Program-made: the position numbers and the translations under genes | Shown: positions 53,310 to 61,919 of the stretch, piece by piece | Layout of the letters: each line of letters begins with the position of its first letter | How positions within the stretch are numbered: position 1 is the first letter of the stretch | Origin: Lachnospiraceae bacterium | Lineage (GTDB): Bacteria > Bacillota > Clostridia > Lachnospirales > Lachnospiraceae | Length of the DNA stretch: 64,000 nt | Direction: 5' to 3' | Assembly: GCA_017405805.1 (NCBI GenBank) | Contig: JAFQZU010000008.1 | Coordinates: 1-64,000, forward strand | Notes under the pieces: generated by a model | Databases searched by the model: none | Told to the model about the DNA's origin: nothing | Seen by the model: only the letters and a program-made list of their open reading frames with translations

Positions 53310-53342
53310 GGAGACATGTGTGAACATGTCTCCTGTTTTTTT
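53310..53342 (+). terminator. Rho-independent terminator of tRNA-Thr
   Basis: 10-bp stem GGAGACATGT/ACATGTCTCC, 4-base loop, then a T-rich run on the plus strand. Confidence 0.92.
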
Positions 53343-53346
53343 GTTC

Positions 53347-53580
53347 TTATCCCTTTATATTTCTGAGGATTTCAACGGTCTCCAGGTCCTCCTTCGAGAC
53401 CCGGAAATTGCAGATGGACGTCCTGCCGTCCGGCTTTGTCACCTTCATCTCGATGACCGTTCCCTCCTGCATGGACCGGTTGAAATTGTCCCGGATGAAA
53501 CTCTCCACTCTCGGGTGCTGCTCCCGGAAGATCCGCAGCCTGTCACCCAGCTTCATGATTTCCATCGGATTAAGCGCCAT
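53347..53580 (-). CDS. Small conserved hypothetical protein
   Basis: 77 residues, function unknown. Sequence MALNPMEIMKLGDRLRIFREQHP is followed by a beta-like segment (GTVIEMKVTKPDGRTSICNFRVSKEDLETVEIL). I recall similar short proteins beginning MALNPMEIMK in Lachnospiraceae, but no role is known. ATG 53580 has GGAGGG upstream. Follows sigH (29-base gap) and is the last gene of that minus-strand run. Confidence 0.8.
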   Translation of the reverse strand: MALNPMEIMKLGDRLRIFREQHPRVESFIRDNFNRSMQEGTVIEMKVTKPDGRTSICNFRVSKEDLETVEILRNIKG

Positions 53581-53609
53581 TCTTAAAACCCTCCTGCCGC
53601 AAATATCTG

Positions 53610-54230
53610 TTACTTCTTAAAATCGCGGAGCTTGTTCCGGATCCTCTGCAGGGCGTTGTCCGCCGACTTTTCGTCCCGGTTCAGCACATGTGCGATCTCC
53701 GTGTATCCCATGCCGGTCAGGTACAGGTCCAGGACCTGCCTCTCGAATCTGCTCAGTTCCTTTTCTATGTGTTCCTCGAGCGCCTGCTCTCTCTCCTTCT
53801 CCAGAAACAGCTCCTCCGGATTGAAGGAGGAGGACGCCTGGATCAGATCCTGCATGGTCTCCGACGCCTCTTCCTCTTCCGTACCGCCCGCCGTCCGGTT
53901 CAGCGAGATGGCGCTGTTGAGGGGCAGGTGTTTCTTGCGCCCTGAGGCCTCTACGGCGTTGTAGAGCTGCCTCGTGACGCACAGACGGGCAAAGGTGCGA
54001 AAGCTCGCGTCGCGCCCGCTGTCGTAATCCCTGACCGCTTTAAACAGGCCCAGCATGCCCTCCTGGATGAGATCGTCCGCATCGCCGCCCAGTATATACA
54101 TCGTGCGCGCTTTTCCAAGGACCAGTTCCTTATACTTCTGCATGAGAAGTTCGATGGCCCCCATGTCGCCGTCCCGATAGAGGCTGATCAGCTCTTCGTC
54201 CGTGAGATCCTGATAACTCCTCTCGTTCAT
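53610..54230 (-). CDS. sigH: RNA polymerase sigma factor SigH (sigma-30/Spo0H-like)
   Basis: 206 residues. Region 2: YKELVLGKARTMYILGGDADDLIQEGMLGLFKAVRDYDSGRDASFRTFARLCVTRQLYNAVE. Region 4: LSRFERQVLDLYLTGMGYTEIAHVLNRDEKSADNALQRIRNKL, where the NRDEKSADNALQRIR helix is the SigH recognition motif. Position after cysS-mrnC-rlmB matches B. subtilis sigH, but yacP is missing between them. Controls early stationary-phase and sporulation genes in relatives. Confidence 0.95.
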   Translation of the reverse strand: MNERSYQDLTDEELISLYRDGDMGAIELLMQKYKELVLGKARTMYILGGDADDLIQEGMLGLFKAVRDYDSGRDASFRTFARLCVTRQLYNAVEASGRKKHLPLNSAISLNRTAGGTEEEEASETMQDLIQASSSFNPEELFLEKEREQALEEHIEKELSRFERQVLDLYLTGMGYTEIAHVLNRDEKSADNALQRIRNKLRDFKK

Positions 54231-54964
54231 GCAAGGTCCCTCTGTCTTACGATCTCATACATGAGTACGCCGGCTGCCACGGACGCGTTCAGGGAGTTGA
54301 TCTCCCCCTTCAGCGGGATCGAGGCGACCATGTCGCACTTGGACTTCACGAGGCGGCCCACCCCGTTTCCTTCGCTTCCCACCACAAGGCCGATCGGCCC
54401 CCGGAGTGAGAGCTTCGTCATGGGCTCGCCGTCCATATCCGCGCACACGAACCAGAGCCCCTCTTTTTTGAGCTGCTCGATCGTGCGGGACAGATTCGTG
54501 ACTTTTGCCACGGGCGTGTAGTTGATGGCGCCCGCAGAGGCTTTCGCCACGGTGGCCGTAAGCCCCGCTGCCCTGTCGCCCGGAATGATCACGCCGTGCG
54601 CGCCGGCTGCGTTGGCCGTCCGGATGATGGCGCCGAGGTTGTGCGGGTCCTCGATCCCGTCCAGGATCACGACAAAAGGCGGTTCTCCCGTTTCGCGCGC
54701 CTTCGCAAGGATCTCCTCCACCTCTGCGTACCGGTACTCCGCCGTCTCCGCGATCACGCCCTGGTGCCTGCCGGTCTCGGACATCTGGTCCAGTCTCTGC
54801 CTGGAGACATACCGGATCGGGGTCCCGTGCTTTGCGGCCTCCCGCCGCACGGTCTGCAGGGCGCCTTCCTTGGCGCCGTCCAGCATATAGATCCTGTCGA
54901 TGGTCTTTCCCGAGCGAAAGGCCTCGATCACGGCGTTTCTTCCTTCAATTCTGTTCTCTGCCAA
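54227..54964 (-). CDS. rlmB: 23S rRNA 2'-O-methyltransferase, RlmB-type SPOUT family
   Basis: N-terminal L30e-like substrate-binding domain (IEGRNAVIEAFRSGKTIDRIYM) and C-terminal SPOUT domain with motifs LDGIEDPHNLGAIIRTANAAG, GLVVGSEGNGV and SIPLKGEINSLNASVAAGVLMYE. 245 residues. Start is TTG 54964 with AAAGAGG 7 bases upstream. Overlaps sigH by ATGA. Confidence 0.94.
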   Translation of the reverse strand: MAENRIEGRNAVIEAFRSGKTIDRIYMLDGAKEGALQTVRREAAKHGTPIRYVSRQRLDQMSETGRHQGVIAETAEYRYAEVEEILAKARETGEPPFVVILDGIEDPHNLGAIIRTANAAGAHGVIIPGDRAAGLTATVAKASAGAINYTPVAKVTNLSRTIEQLKKEGLWFVCADMDGEPMTKLSLRGPIGLVVGSEGNGVGRLVKSKCDMVASIPLKGEINSLNASVAAGVLMYEIVRQRDLA

Positions 54965-54982
54965 AGTAAACCTCTTTATAGA

Positions 54983-55429
54983 TTATGTGACGGTGATGCC
55001 GCGCCGCTCCACGAGCTTCATGCCCTCCTGCAGAAGGTCCAGAAGACGGGGCATCTGATCCGTGAGATAGAGATAGCCGCACAGGGTCTCCAGGGCCGTC
55101 GCCTGCAGGTACTCGTCCGCGGAGGCGCTTTTGGCCTTATGGACCGGGTTCGCGTTGCGCCCCCGGCGGTACACCTTCTGCTCCTCCACCGTCATGGAAT
55201 CGTAGAGCGCCCTGCCCATCTGGGCCTGGTATCCCGCCCTCACGTAATAAGTGGTCTCATTGTGAAGCTTCTCCGCCTGCCGGTTTCCCGCCGAGACCAC
55301 GATGGTGCGCACGATCAGTGAGTACACCGCGTCCCCGAGAAAGGCCAGCGCCAGCGGGGAATATGTTCTGATATCCGCTTCCCCGATCCGGAAGCGCTCC
55401 AGGATCTCGCGCCTCAGACCTTCTTCCAT
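54983..55429 (-). CDS. mrnC: Mini-ribonuclease III
   Basis: Trims 23S rRNA ends. RNase III catalytic domain without a dsRNA-binding domain: YSPLALAFLGDAVYSLIVRTIVV (catalytic acidic Asp), with LHNETTYYVRAGYQAQM and GRNANPVHKAKSASADEYLQATALETLCGYLYL. 148 residues from ATG 55429, which has AAGGAG inside the cysS end; the open frame to 55693 is a shadow. Overlaps cysS by 16 bases. Confidence 0.94.
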   Translation of the reverse strand: MEEGLRREILERFRIGEADIRTYSPLALAFLGDAVYSLIVRTIVVSAGNRQAEKLHNETTYYVRAGYQAQMGRALYDSMTVEEQKVYRRGRNANPVHKAKSASADEYLQATALETLCGYLYLTDQMPRLLDLLQEGMKLVERRGITVT

Positions 55430-56829
55430 TTGACTCCTTCTCTGGTGTCCTCCAGAATGATCCCCTTCTCGCGGAGCGCGTCGCGGATGGCATCGGCCTT
55501 CGCGAAGTCTTTGGCCTTTTTGGCGGCTTTGCGCTCTGCGATCTGCGCCTCGACATAGGCGGCAAGATCGTCCTCCACGTCCTCTTTGCGCTCGATAAAA
55601 AGACCGCAGATATCCGCCAGTGTGAAGAGTTCTTTCCGCAGCGCCTCTACGAAGGCTTTGGAGGACTCCCCGTTCACGGACGTGTTGATCCACTTGACCA
55701 GCTCAAAGATCGCCGTGATGGCGTCAGCCGTATTGAAGTCATCGTCCATGGCCTCTTCGAACTGCACGCGGAAGCTGTCCGCCTTCTCCAGAAGGGCCTT
55801 CTCCTCTTCCTTAAGCTCTCCTTCGGTGTGGGAAGCCAGGAATTTCAGGTTCTCGCCGCAGTTGAGGATGCGCTCGTAAGCGCTCTTTGCGCTCTCCACG
55901 TTCTCACGGCTGAAATTCAGCGGGCTCCTGTAATGGACGGAGAGCATAAAGTAGCGCAGCACCTGCGGATCATACTGCTCCAGGATGTCGCGCACCGTGA
56001 AGAAGTTGCCGAGGGATTTGCTCATCTTGCGGTTGTCGATATTGAGGAAGGCGTTGTGCATCCAGTACTTGGCAAAGGGCACGCCGTTTGCCGCTTCGGA
56101 CTGCGCGATCTCATTTTCGTGATGGGGGAAGATCAGGTCCTCTCCGCCCGCGTGGATGTCGATCTGGTCGCCCAGATAGCGCTTGCTCATGACGGAGCAT
56201 TCGATATGCCAGCCGGGACGGCCGCAGCACCACGGGGATTCCCAGTAGGGCTCGCCCTCTTTTTTAGGCTTCCAGAGGACGAAATCCAGCGCGTCCTCCT
56301 TCTGATCCGCGCCGGTCACTGCCAGCATGCGCAGACCGCTCTGCATGTTGTCCAGATCCTTGTGGGAAAGCTTGCCGTAATCCCTGAACTTACGCGTCCT
56401 GTAGTAGACCGTGCCGTCCTGGGCCTTGTAGGCGTAATCCTTGCGGATCAGGTTGTCGATCATGTCGATCATGCCGCCGATCTCTTTGGTCGCCTGCGGG
56501 TGCGTCGTGGCCGGCCTTACGTTCAGGCTTGCCATATCCTTTTTGCACTCCTCGATGTAGCGGTCTGAGATCACGCGCGAATCGACGCCCTCCTCGTTGG
56601 CCTTGTTGATGATCTTGTCGTCCACATCCGTGAAGTTGGAGACATAGTTCACCTCGTATCCCTTGTATTCAAAATAGCGGCGCACCGTGTCGAAGACGAT
56701 CATGGGGCGCGCATTCCCGATGTGGATCAGGTTATAGACTGTAGGGCCGCAGACGTACATCTTTACCTTTCCGGGCTCAAGGGGCACAAACTCCTCTTTG
56801 GTCCGCGACATCGTATTGAATATTTTCAT
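55414..56829 (-). CDS. cysS: Cysteinyl-tRNA synthetase
   Basis: Class I synthetase. HIGH motif as HIGN (YNLIHIGNARP), KMSKS as RKMSKSLGNF, zinc ligands including CGPTVYN and GWHIECSVM, HAGGEDLIFPHHENEIAQSEA. 471 residues from ATG 56829 with GGAG upstream. It follows ispF (17-base gap). It belongs to the cysS-mrnC-rlmB-sigH block. Confidence 0.97.
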   Translation of the reverse strand: MKIFNTMSRTKEEFVPLEPGKVKMYVCGPTVYNLIHIGNARPMIVFDTVRRYFEYKGYEVNYVSNFTDVDDKIINKANEEGVDSRVISDRYIEECKKDMASLNVRPATTHPQATKEIGGMIDMIDNLIRKDYAYKAQDGTVYYRTRKFRDYGKLSHKDLDNMQSGLRMLAVTGADQKEDALDFVLWKPKKEGEPYWESPWCCGRPGWHIECSVMSKRYLGDQIDIHAGGEDLIFPHHENEIAQSEAANGVPFAKYWMHNAFLNIDNRKMSKSLGNFFTVRDILEQYDPQVLRYFMLSVHYRSPLNFSRENVESAKSAYERILNCGENLKFLASHTEGELKEEEKALLEKADSFRVQFEEAMDDDFNTADAITAIFELVKWINTSVNGESSKAFVEALRKELFTLADICGLFIERKEDVEDDLAAYVEAQIAERKAAKKAKDFAKADAIRDALREKGIILEDTREGVKWKKV

Positions 56830-56846
56830 GGCTTTCTCCTCTCCTT

Positions 56847-57383
56847 CTATCTCCTTCCCGGGCATCCTTGGCATCCGCCCGGCGGGAATGCTGCAGTCAT
56901 ATCCGCGTCCATGGGAGACGTGACCAGCGCCACTGCCTGGGCGGCGATCCCTTCTCCTTTTCCGGTGAAGCCCAGATGCTCCTCCGTGGTCGCTTTCACG
57001 CTGACCTGTGACACGTCGATCTCCAGGGCCTTCGCGATATTGGCGCGCATGGCCTCTATGTGCGGCCGCATTTTGGGCGCCTGCGCCACGATGGTAGCGT
57101 CGACATTTCCGATCACATAACAGTTCTCCTGCAGGATCTGCGCGACCCGGCGCATCAGCTGCATGGAATCCGCTCCTTTATAGCGCTCGTCCGTATCGGG
57201 AAAATGAAGCCCGATGTCGCCTAGCGCGGCCGCGCCGAGCAGCGCGTCCATGATGGCGTGAGAAAGGACATCCGCATCCGAGTGGCCGAGCAGCCCCTTC
57301 TCATAGGGGATGTCCACGCCTCCGATGATCAGGCGTCTTCCTTCCGTGAGCCTGTGCACGTCATAGCCTGTTCCGATTCTCAA
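56847..57383 (-). CDS. ispF: 2-C-methyl-D-erythritol 2,4-cyclodiphosphate synthase
   Basis: MEP pathway enzyme preceding Isp[12 protein letters not shown] supplies the first metal ligands, [35 protein letters not shown] the His/Asp pair; [23 protein letters not shown] is the C-terminal signature. Start is TTG 57383 (LRIGTG) with AAGGAGGAGAGAC upstream. 178 residues, about 20 more than usual, due to a C-terminal Pro/Cys/Gly tail ([12 protein letters not shown]). Confidence 0.95.
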   Translation of the reverse strand: MRIGTGYDVHRLTEGRRLIIGGVDIPYEKGLLGHSDADVLSHAIMDALLGAAALGDIGLHFPDTDERYKGADSMQLMRRVAQILQENCYVIGNVDATIVAQAPKMRPHIEAMRANIAKALEIDVSQVSVKATTEEHLGFTGKGEGIAAQAVALVTSPMDADMTAAFPPGGCQGCPGRR

Positions 57384-57394
57384 GTCTCTCCTCC

Positions 57395-58312
57395 TTATCG
57401 AATCTCGTTGATATCGTAAGGCGTCGCCTGGTAGACATAGTAGTTGAGCCAGTTGGAGTAAAGAAGATAGCTGTGCGCCCTCCACTCCAGCGGCGGCTTC
57501 TCTTCCGGATTGTCGTCCGGGAAATAATACTTGGGAAGCGCCGTATCCAGGCCTTTTCTCGCGTCCCGCAGATACTCGTCGCGCAGGGTGTTCCGGTCGT
57601 ATTCCGCGTGGCCCATAATGTAGATCTGTCTTCCGTCCTCGGTCATGCAGAGGAGGACGCCCGCCTCGTCCGATTCGGCCAGGATCCGCAGCTCCCTGCA
57701 GGAGTGGATCGCCTTTGCGGGAACCTCTGTGTAGCGGCTGTGCGGGATCAGGAAGAAATCGTCAAAACCTCTCACCAGAGGCTCCTTCCTGTGGCGCACT
57801 TTATGGGAAAACAGTCCGAACAGCTTCTCATGCAGTTCCTTTTTGGGAAGTCCGAAATGGTAATAGAGTCCGGCCTGCGCGCCCCAGCAGATGTGAAAGG
57901 TGCTGGTCACGTTGGTCTTGCTCCAGGCAAAGACTTCACAGAGCTCCGGCCAGTAATCCACTTCTTCGTAGGGAAGCTTTTCCACGGGCGCGCCTGTGAT
58001 GATCAGTCCGTCAAAACGTCTGTCCTTCAGTTCATCAAAGGTATAGTAGAACTTGTGCAGATGAGACATCGGGGAATTCTTGGTCCTGTGCGTGCTCATG
58101 CGCATGAAGGTGATGTCGATCTGCAGGGGCGTGTTGGAGAGCATCCGAAGGAGCTGCAGCTCCGTTTCCTCCTTTTTGGGCATCAGATTCAGAATGCAGA
58201 GCTCCAGCGGTCTGATGTCCTGATGAATGGCTCGGTTCTCGTCCACCACGAAGAGGTTCTCCTTCTCCAGGATTCCTCTCACCGGCAGATCATTTTGTAT
58301 TTTGATGGGCAT
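57395..58312 (-). CDS. metA: Homoserine O-acyltransferase MetA, predicted acetyl-CoA type
   Basis: First committed step of methionine synthesis. MetA-fold glutamine-amidotransferase-like enzyme: nucleophile Cys142 in [10 protein letters not shown], His235 and Glu237 in MGHAEYDR. Residue 111 is Glu ([16 protein letters not shown]). In published work on MetA, Glu at this position goes with acetyl-CoA use and Gly with succinyl-CoA, so this is probably an acetyltransferase despite the usual annotation. 305 residues. ATG 58312 has GGAGGAAGG upstream. It is flanked by ligA and ispF. Confidence 0.95.
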   Translation of the reverse strand: MPIKIQNDLPVRGILEKENLFVVDENRAIHQDIRPLELCILNLMPKKEETELQLLRMLSNTPLQIDITFMRMSTHRTKNSPMSHLHKFYYTFDELKDRRFDGLIITGAPVEKLPYEEVDYWPELCEVFAWSKTNVTSTFHICWGAQAGLYYHFGLPKKELHEKLFGLFSHKVRHRKEPLVRGFDDFFLIPHSRYTEVPAKAIHSCRELRILAESDEAGVLLCMTEDGRQIYIMGHAEYDRNTLRDEYLRDARKGLDTALPKYYFPDDNPEEKPPLEWRAHSYLLYSNWLNYYVYQATPYDINEIR

Positions 58313-58335
58313 GATCCTTCCTCCCTGTGAATGTA

Positions 58336-60345
58336 TTATTCGCTTTGCGGCTCTGTAAGCCCCGCAAGTGCCATGAACTCCTCCTCGGAGATCACCCTGA
58401 CGCCCAGTTCTCTCGCTTTTTTGTTCTTTCCGGAAGTGGACTGCACGTCGTTGTTGATCAGATAATCCGTCCTGGAGGATACGCTCCCTGCGGCCTTTCC
58501 GCCGCGCTTTATGATCTCCGCTTTCAGGGCGTCCCTGTTTGCGAAGTGATAGACTTTTCCGGTTATGACGAAGGTGAGGCCGGACAGGACCTGCCCGTCC
58601 TCCGACGTCTGCGGCTTAGTGAGCCGCAGCTCCTTTACCAGTTCCCGCAATTCGCCCGCCCTGTCTTCACTGTGCAGGTACTGCACGACATTTTCAGCAA
58701 GGACCGGGCCGATCCCCTCCGCAGACGCAATGGTCTGCGCGTCCATGCGGATGAGTTCCTCCAGGTCATAGCCGCACAGGCCGCAGAGCACCCTCGCGCC
58801 GGCCGCTCCGATCCCGGGAATGCCCACGGCATAGAGGACTCTGTCGAGCGTGGTGTCCTTGGCTTTTTCAACAGCCTGTATCAGGTTGTCGGCCGACTTT
58901 CCGCCCATGCCCTCCATCTGCGCGATCTCCTCCCTGTGCCTGTCCAGCCGGAAAATATCGGCAAAAGTGTGGATGAACCCCATGTCGATCATCTTCTCCA
59001 GCGTCTTTTCCGAGAGTCCGTCGACATTCATGGCGCCGCGGCTCACAAACAGCGCAAACGAGTGAAGGCGCTTTGCCGCGCAGTCCGGATTGGTACAGAC
59101 GAGCACCTCCGTGTCATTCTCCTGCCGGATCAGTGTCGGTCCTCCGCACACCGGACATACGGACGGGATCTCCAGTGACCCGGAGCCCGTCAGATTCTCC
59201 GCCACCTGCGGGATGATCATATTTGCCTTATATACAGTGATCCGGTCCCCGATCCCAAGCTTCAGGGCCTTCACAATGCTCACGTTATGGACCGAGGCGC
59301 GCTTTACCGTCGTACCTTCCAGCTCCACCGGGTCAAAGACCGCGATCGGATTGATCAGTCCGGTCCGGCTGGCGCTCCATTCCACTTCCCGGAGCGTCGT
59401 CTCCTGCAGCTCGTCCGCCCACTTGAAGGCGATCGCGTTGCGGGGGAATTTGGCCGTCATGCCCAGCGACTCGCCGTAGGCGATCTCGTCCAGAAGCAGT
59501 ACCAGCCCGTCCGTCGGGACATCGGAAAGCGGGACATTTTTTTCGAACTGATCGACCGTCTGTGAGACGTCCTCTGCGCTCACACGCCGGTACTCCACCG
59601 TCTCAAATCCCTGTTCCTTCAAAAACAGGAGCTCTTTCTCGTGAGAATCCTGAAAATCGATCCCCGGCGCCTGCACCAGGGAAAAGGCATAAAAGCGCAC
59701 ATTTCTGCGCGCTGTCACCTCGTTATTGAGCTGTCTTACGCTTCCGCTGCAGAGATTTCTGGGATTCTTGTAGAGGATCCCCGTTAGGTCCGTTCCCTCC
59801 GCCGCCTGCTTCTCCAGTTCCCGGTTGATCCGCTCGAAGTCGCTGTACCGGATCACCGCCTCGCCCCGCAGGATCAAGGTCCCTTCATAGGGGATCGTCA
59901 CCGGCAGATTTACGAATACGCGGGCGTTGTCGGTGATCACTTCCCCGATCTGCCCGTTGCCGCGGGTGACCGCTTTGACGAGCTTTTTCCCCTCGTAGGT
60001 GAGCACAACGGTAAGACCGTCCATCTTCCAGGACAGAAGGCCCTCGTGCTCTCCCAAAAAGGCCTGCAGCGCTTCTCTGGACTTGGTTTTGTCCAGGGAA
60101 AGCATCGGCCTTTCATGCCGCTCCTTCGGAAGCTCCTTGGCAAGCGTGTACTCCACGGAGGCTGTGGGGGAGCCGGCCAGCGTAATGCCGGTCGTCTTCT
60201 CCAGCTCCGCGAGCTCATCGTAAAGCCGGTCATACTCGAGATTGCTCATGATCTCGGTATTCCCGGCATAGTAAGCTTCCGATGCCCGGCGGAGCACTTC
60301 CGTCAGTTCTTTGATCCGCTCTTTTTGCTGCCCAGTCTGTGTCAA
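58336..60345 (-). CDS. ligA: NAD-dependent DNA ligase LigA (variant core)
   Basis: Seals nicks using NAD. Domains: Ia NAD-binding helices with YDRLYDEL, adenylation domain with nucleophile Lys107 in WKMDGLTVV, OB fold, four-Cys zinc finger (CPVCGGP...CTNPDCAAKR, about residues 394-415), helix-hairpin-helix repeats and a BRCT domain. 669 residues. The usual TRGDGxxGEDVT reads TRGNGQIGEVIT here and the HPxPMLSL region reads RPMLSLDKTKS, so it resembles the divergent second LigA type of Clostridia. Start TTG 60345 overlaps the previous gene's stop by TTGA. Another canonical ligA may exist elsewhere. Confidence 0.92.
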   Translation of the reverse strand: MTQTGQQKERIKELTEVLRRASEAYYAGNTEIMSNLEYDRLYDELAELEKTTGITLAGSPTASVEYTLAKELPKERHERPMLSLDKTKSREALQAFLGEHEGLLSWKMDGLTVVLTYEGKKLVKAVTRGNGQIGEVITDNARVFVNLPVTIPYEGTLILRGEAVIRYSDFERINRELEKQAAEGTDLTGILYKNPRNLCSGSVRQLNNEVTARRNVRFYAFSLVQAPGIDFQDSHEKELLFLKEQGFETVEYRRVSAEDVSQTVDQFEKNVPLSDVPTDGLVLLLDEIAYGESLGMTAKFPRNAIAFKWADELQETTLREVEWSASRTGLINPIAVFDPVELEGTTVKRASVHNVSIVKALKLGIGDRITVYKANMIIPQVAENLTGSGSLEIPSVCPVCGGPTLIRQENDTEVLVCTNPDCAAKRLHSFALFVSRGAMNVDGLSEKTLEKMIDMGFIHTFADIFRLDRHREEIAQMEGMGGKSADNLIQAVEKAKDTTLDRVLYAVGIPGIGAAGARVLCGLCGYDLEELIRMDAQTIASAEGIGPVLAENVVQYLHSEDRAGELRELVKELRLTKPQTSEDGQVLSGLTFVITGKVYHFANRDALKAEIIKRGGKAAGSVSSRTDYLINNDVQSTSGKNKKARELGVRVISEEEFMALAGLTEPQSE

Positions 60346-61079
60346 CGTCCATCCCCCAATCTGAGTCCTGCGCGCTCATAGAGCTCACTGAGCTCCTCAC
60401 CGGTCAGGATCCGCTGCTGCCCGGGCTTCATGGCGCCCAGGCGCACATTCAGTACGCGCACTCTCTTGAGACTCTTGACCTCGTTGCCGACCGCTTTGCA
60501 CATGCGACGGATCTGCCGGTTGAGTCCCTGTGTCAGGACGATCCGGAAGGTTCTGTCACCGAGTCTTTCCACCGTGCAGGGAAGCGTTTTCTTCTCCAGG
60601 TCCTTCAGCCAGATCCCCTTTCGCATAGCCTGCAGCTGTGCGTCCATGATCCGCGAGCGCGTCCGCACGATATATTCTTTTTCATGCCCGGCGCTGCCCC
60701 GCATCATTTTGTCGATCAGCTCGCCGTCATTGGTCATAAGAAGAAGGCCTTCCGAATCCCTGTCCAGCCTTCCGGCATAGGTAAGTCTTACGGGAAAGGA
60801 GAAGGCCTCGGAAAGCGTTCTCTGTGCGTGGGGGTCCCGCTCCGTGCAGGTAACGCCCACAGGTTTATAATAGGCCACGGTGATCCGGCGGTCCTTCTTC
60901 TGAAGGATCCTGTCGCCGACCCGCACGTCGTCCTCCGGCCCGACCTGCATTCCCGTCTGTGCCGGATATCCGTTTACGAAGACCTGCCCCGCCTCGATCA
61001 GGCGGTCCGCCTCTCTTCGCGAACAGTATCCGCACGCGGCAATGTAGCGGTTGAGCCGCTCTTTGTTCACATCATTCAT
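60342..61079 (-). CDS. RluB/RluF-like rRNA pseudouridine synthase
   Basis: RsuA family. N-terminal S4 domain (ERLNRYIAACGYCSRREADRLIEAGQVFVNG) then the synthase domain with catalytic Asp in YAGRLDRDSEGLLLMTNDGEL and the C-terminal LTQGLNRQIRRMCKAVG. 245 residues. The S4 start and length favour RluF (23S U2604) or RluB (U2605); which one cannot be settled. Upstream of ligA with a TTGA overlap. Confidence 0.92.
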   Translation of the reverse strand: MNDVNKERLNRYIAACGYCSRREADRLIEAGQVFVNGYPAQTGMQVGPEDDVRVGDRILQKKDRRITVAYYKPVGVTCTERDPHAQRTLSEAFSFPVRLTYAGRLDRDSEGLLLMTNDGELIDKMMRGSAGHEKEYIVRTRSRIMDAQLQAMRKGIWLKDLEKKTLPCTVERLGDRTFRIVLTQGLNRQIRRMCKAVGNEVKSLKRVRVLNVRLGAMKPGQQRILTGEELSELYERAGLRLGDGR

Positions 61080-61103
61080 GTTCCAAGTATCGCGCCCGGC
61101 ATC

Positions 61104-61703
61104 TCACAGACTGCCGAGTTCCTCAATTGCACCCCTGTCGATGATCGTCCGCAGATGCTCTTTGATCTGCCCTGCCCTGGCCCGGTCCGAAGTGACGAAG
61201 GTACCGAATTCTCCCGCCGTCAGGGACTGGGCGGTAAAGATCCTTCCCTCCGTTTTTTCCTGGGCAAGGAAGAGGTAGTATCCTCCCTGATCGTCCGCAC
61301 AGAGGGAACTCCCCGTTCCTCTGGAGACTCTCACCTCTTTGCAGAAGGAGATCACGTCGCGCATCGAGTCAAAACGAAATACGCAGCTTTTTTCCTCCTC
61401 CTGCGCCTTCAGGCCCTCCTGTACCGCCTCGCAGATATCCTTGATACTCTGCGCCTCCGCGGGATCATGAGAGAGCGTGAGGCTCACCGACTGGTCCGCA
61501 AGGATCTTCACATGCATAGACGTATATTCGCCCTGCAGATCAAAGTTCTGGGACCTGGCCGCCTCCACGATGACGCCTTTGATAAAGTCCATCGCTTCCT
61601 TCTTGCGGTCAAAAAGGTCGTGCAGCCCGAGGCCGCTTTCGCGAAGATCCTGCTGGGTAATGATGCAGTTAATGGTTGTATCATTTACTCTCTGTATCTT
61701 CAT
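61104..61703 (-). CDS. mecA: MecA-like adaptor protein
   Basis: 199 residues. Starts MKIQRVNDTTINCIITQQDLRESGLGLHDLFDRKKEAMDFIKGVIVEA, which matches the N-terminal substrate-binding domain of MecA (family pattern M.IERINE.TI...I...DL..RG). The second half (CVFRFDSMRDVISFCKEV... GGYYLFL) matches the ClpC-binding domain. MecA delivers proteins to ClpCP; the target here is unknown. The family assignment is by eye. Has its own promoter and a short hairpin leader. Confidence 0.85.
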   Translation of the reverse strand: MKIQRVNDTTINCIITQQDLRESGLGLHDLFDRKKEAMDFIKGVIVEAARSQNFDLQGEYTSMHVKILADQSVSLTLSHDPAEAQSIKDICEAVQEGLKAQEEEKSCVFRFDSMRDVISFCKEVRVSRGTGSSLCADDQGGYYLFLAQEKTEGRIFTAQSLTAGEFGTFVTSDRARAGQIKEHLRTIIDRGAIEELGSL

Positions 61704-61782
61704 ATTATAAGATTGCGATCCTCTCTGTAATGCGCCTTGCCGGTTCTCAAAGAAGCCGGCAGGCCCCCATGTTCTTATAACA

Positions 61783-61812
61783 GTTATCGCATATATAAAG
61801 ATCGTCTGTCAA
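61783..61812 (-). promoter_or_regulatory. Promoter for mecA
   Basis: Perfect TTGACA (61807-61812) and GATAAC (61783-61788) spaced 18 bp. The leader contains a TGCCGG/CCGGCA hairpin before the start codon. Confidence 0.6.
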
Positions 61813-61821
61813 GCCAAAGCG

Positions 61822-61872
61822 AAAAAAGGGGAGACAGCGTCCGGCATCACAATGCCTTCCGCCTGTCTCCCC
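61822..61872 (-). terminator. Rho-independent terminator of rpsB-tsf
   Basis: 10-bp stem GGGGAGACAG/CTGTCTCCCC (61828-61837, 61863-61872), with inner GGCAT/ATGCC pairing, followed on the minus strand by six T. About 45 bases after the tsf stop. Confidence 0.92.
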
Positions 61873-61919
61873 TCCGCAATCATCTGATCTGACAGCGCAA
61901 ATCGCTGCGTCCCGATCAA

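Noticed and set aside
58313-58335. SAM riboswitch or T-box before metA
   Set aside because: Only 23 bases separate ligA and metA.
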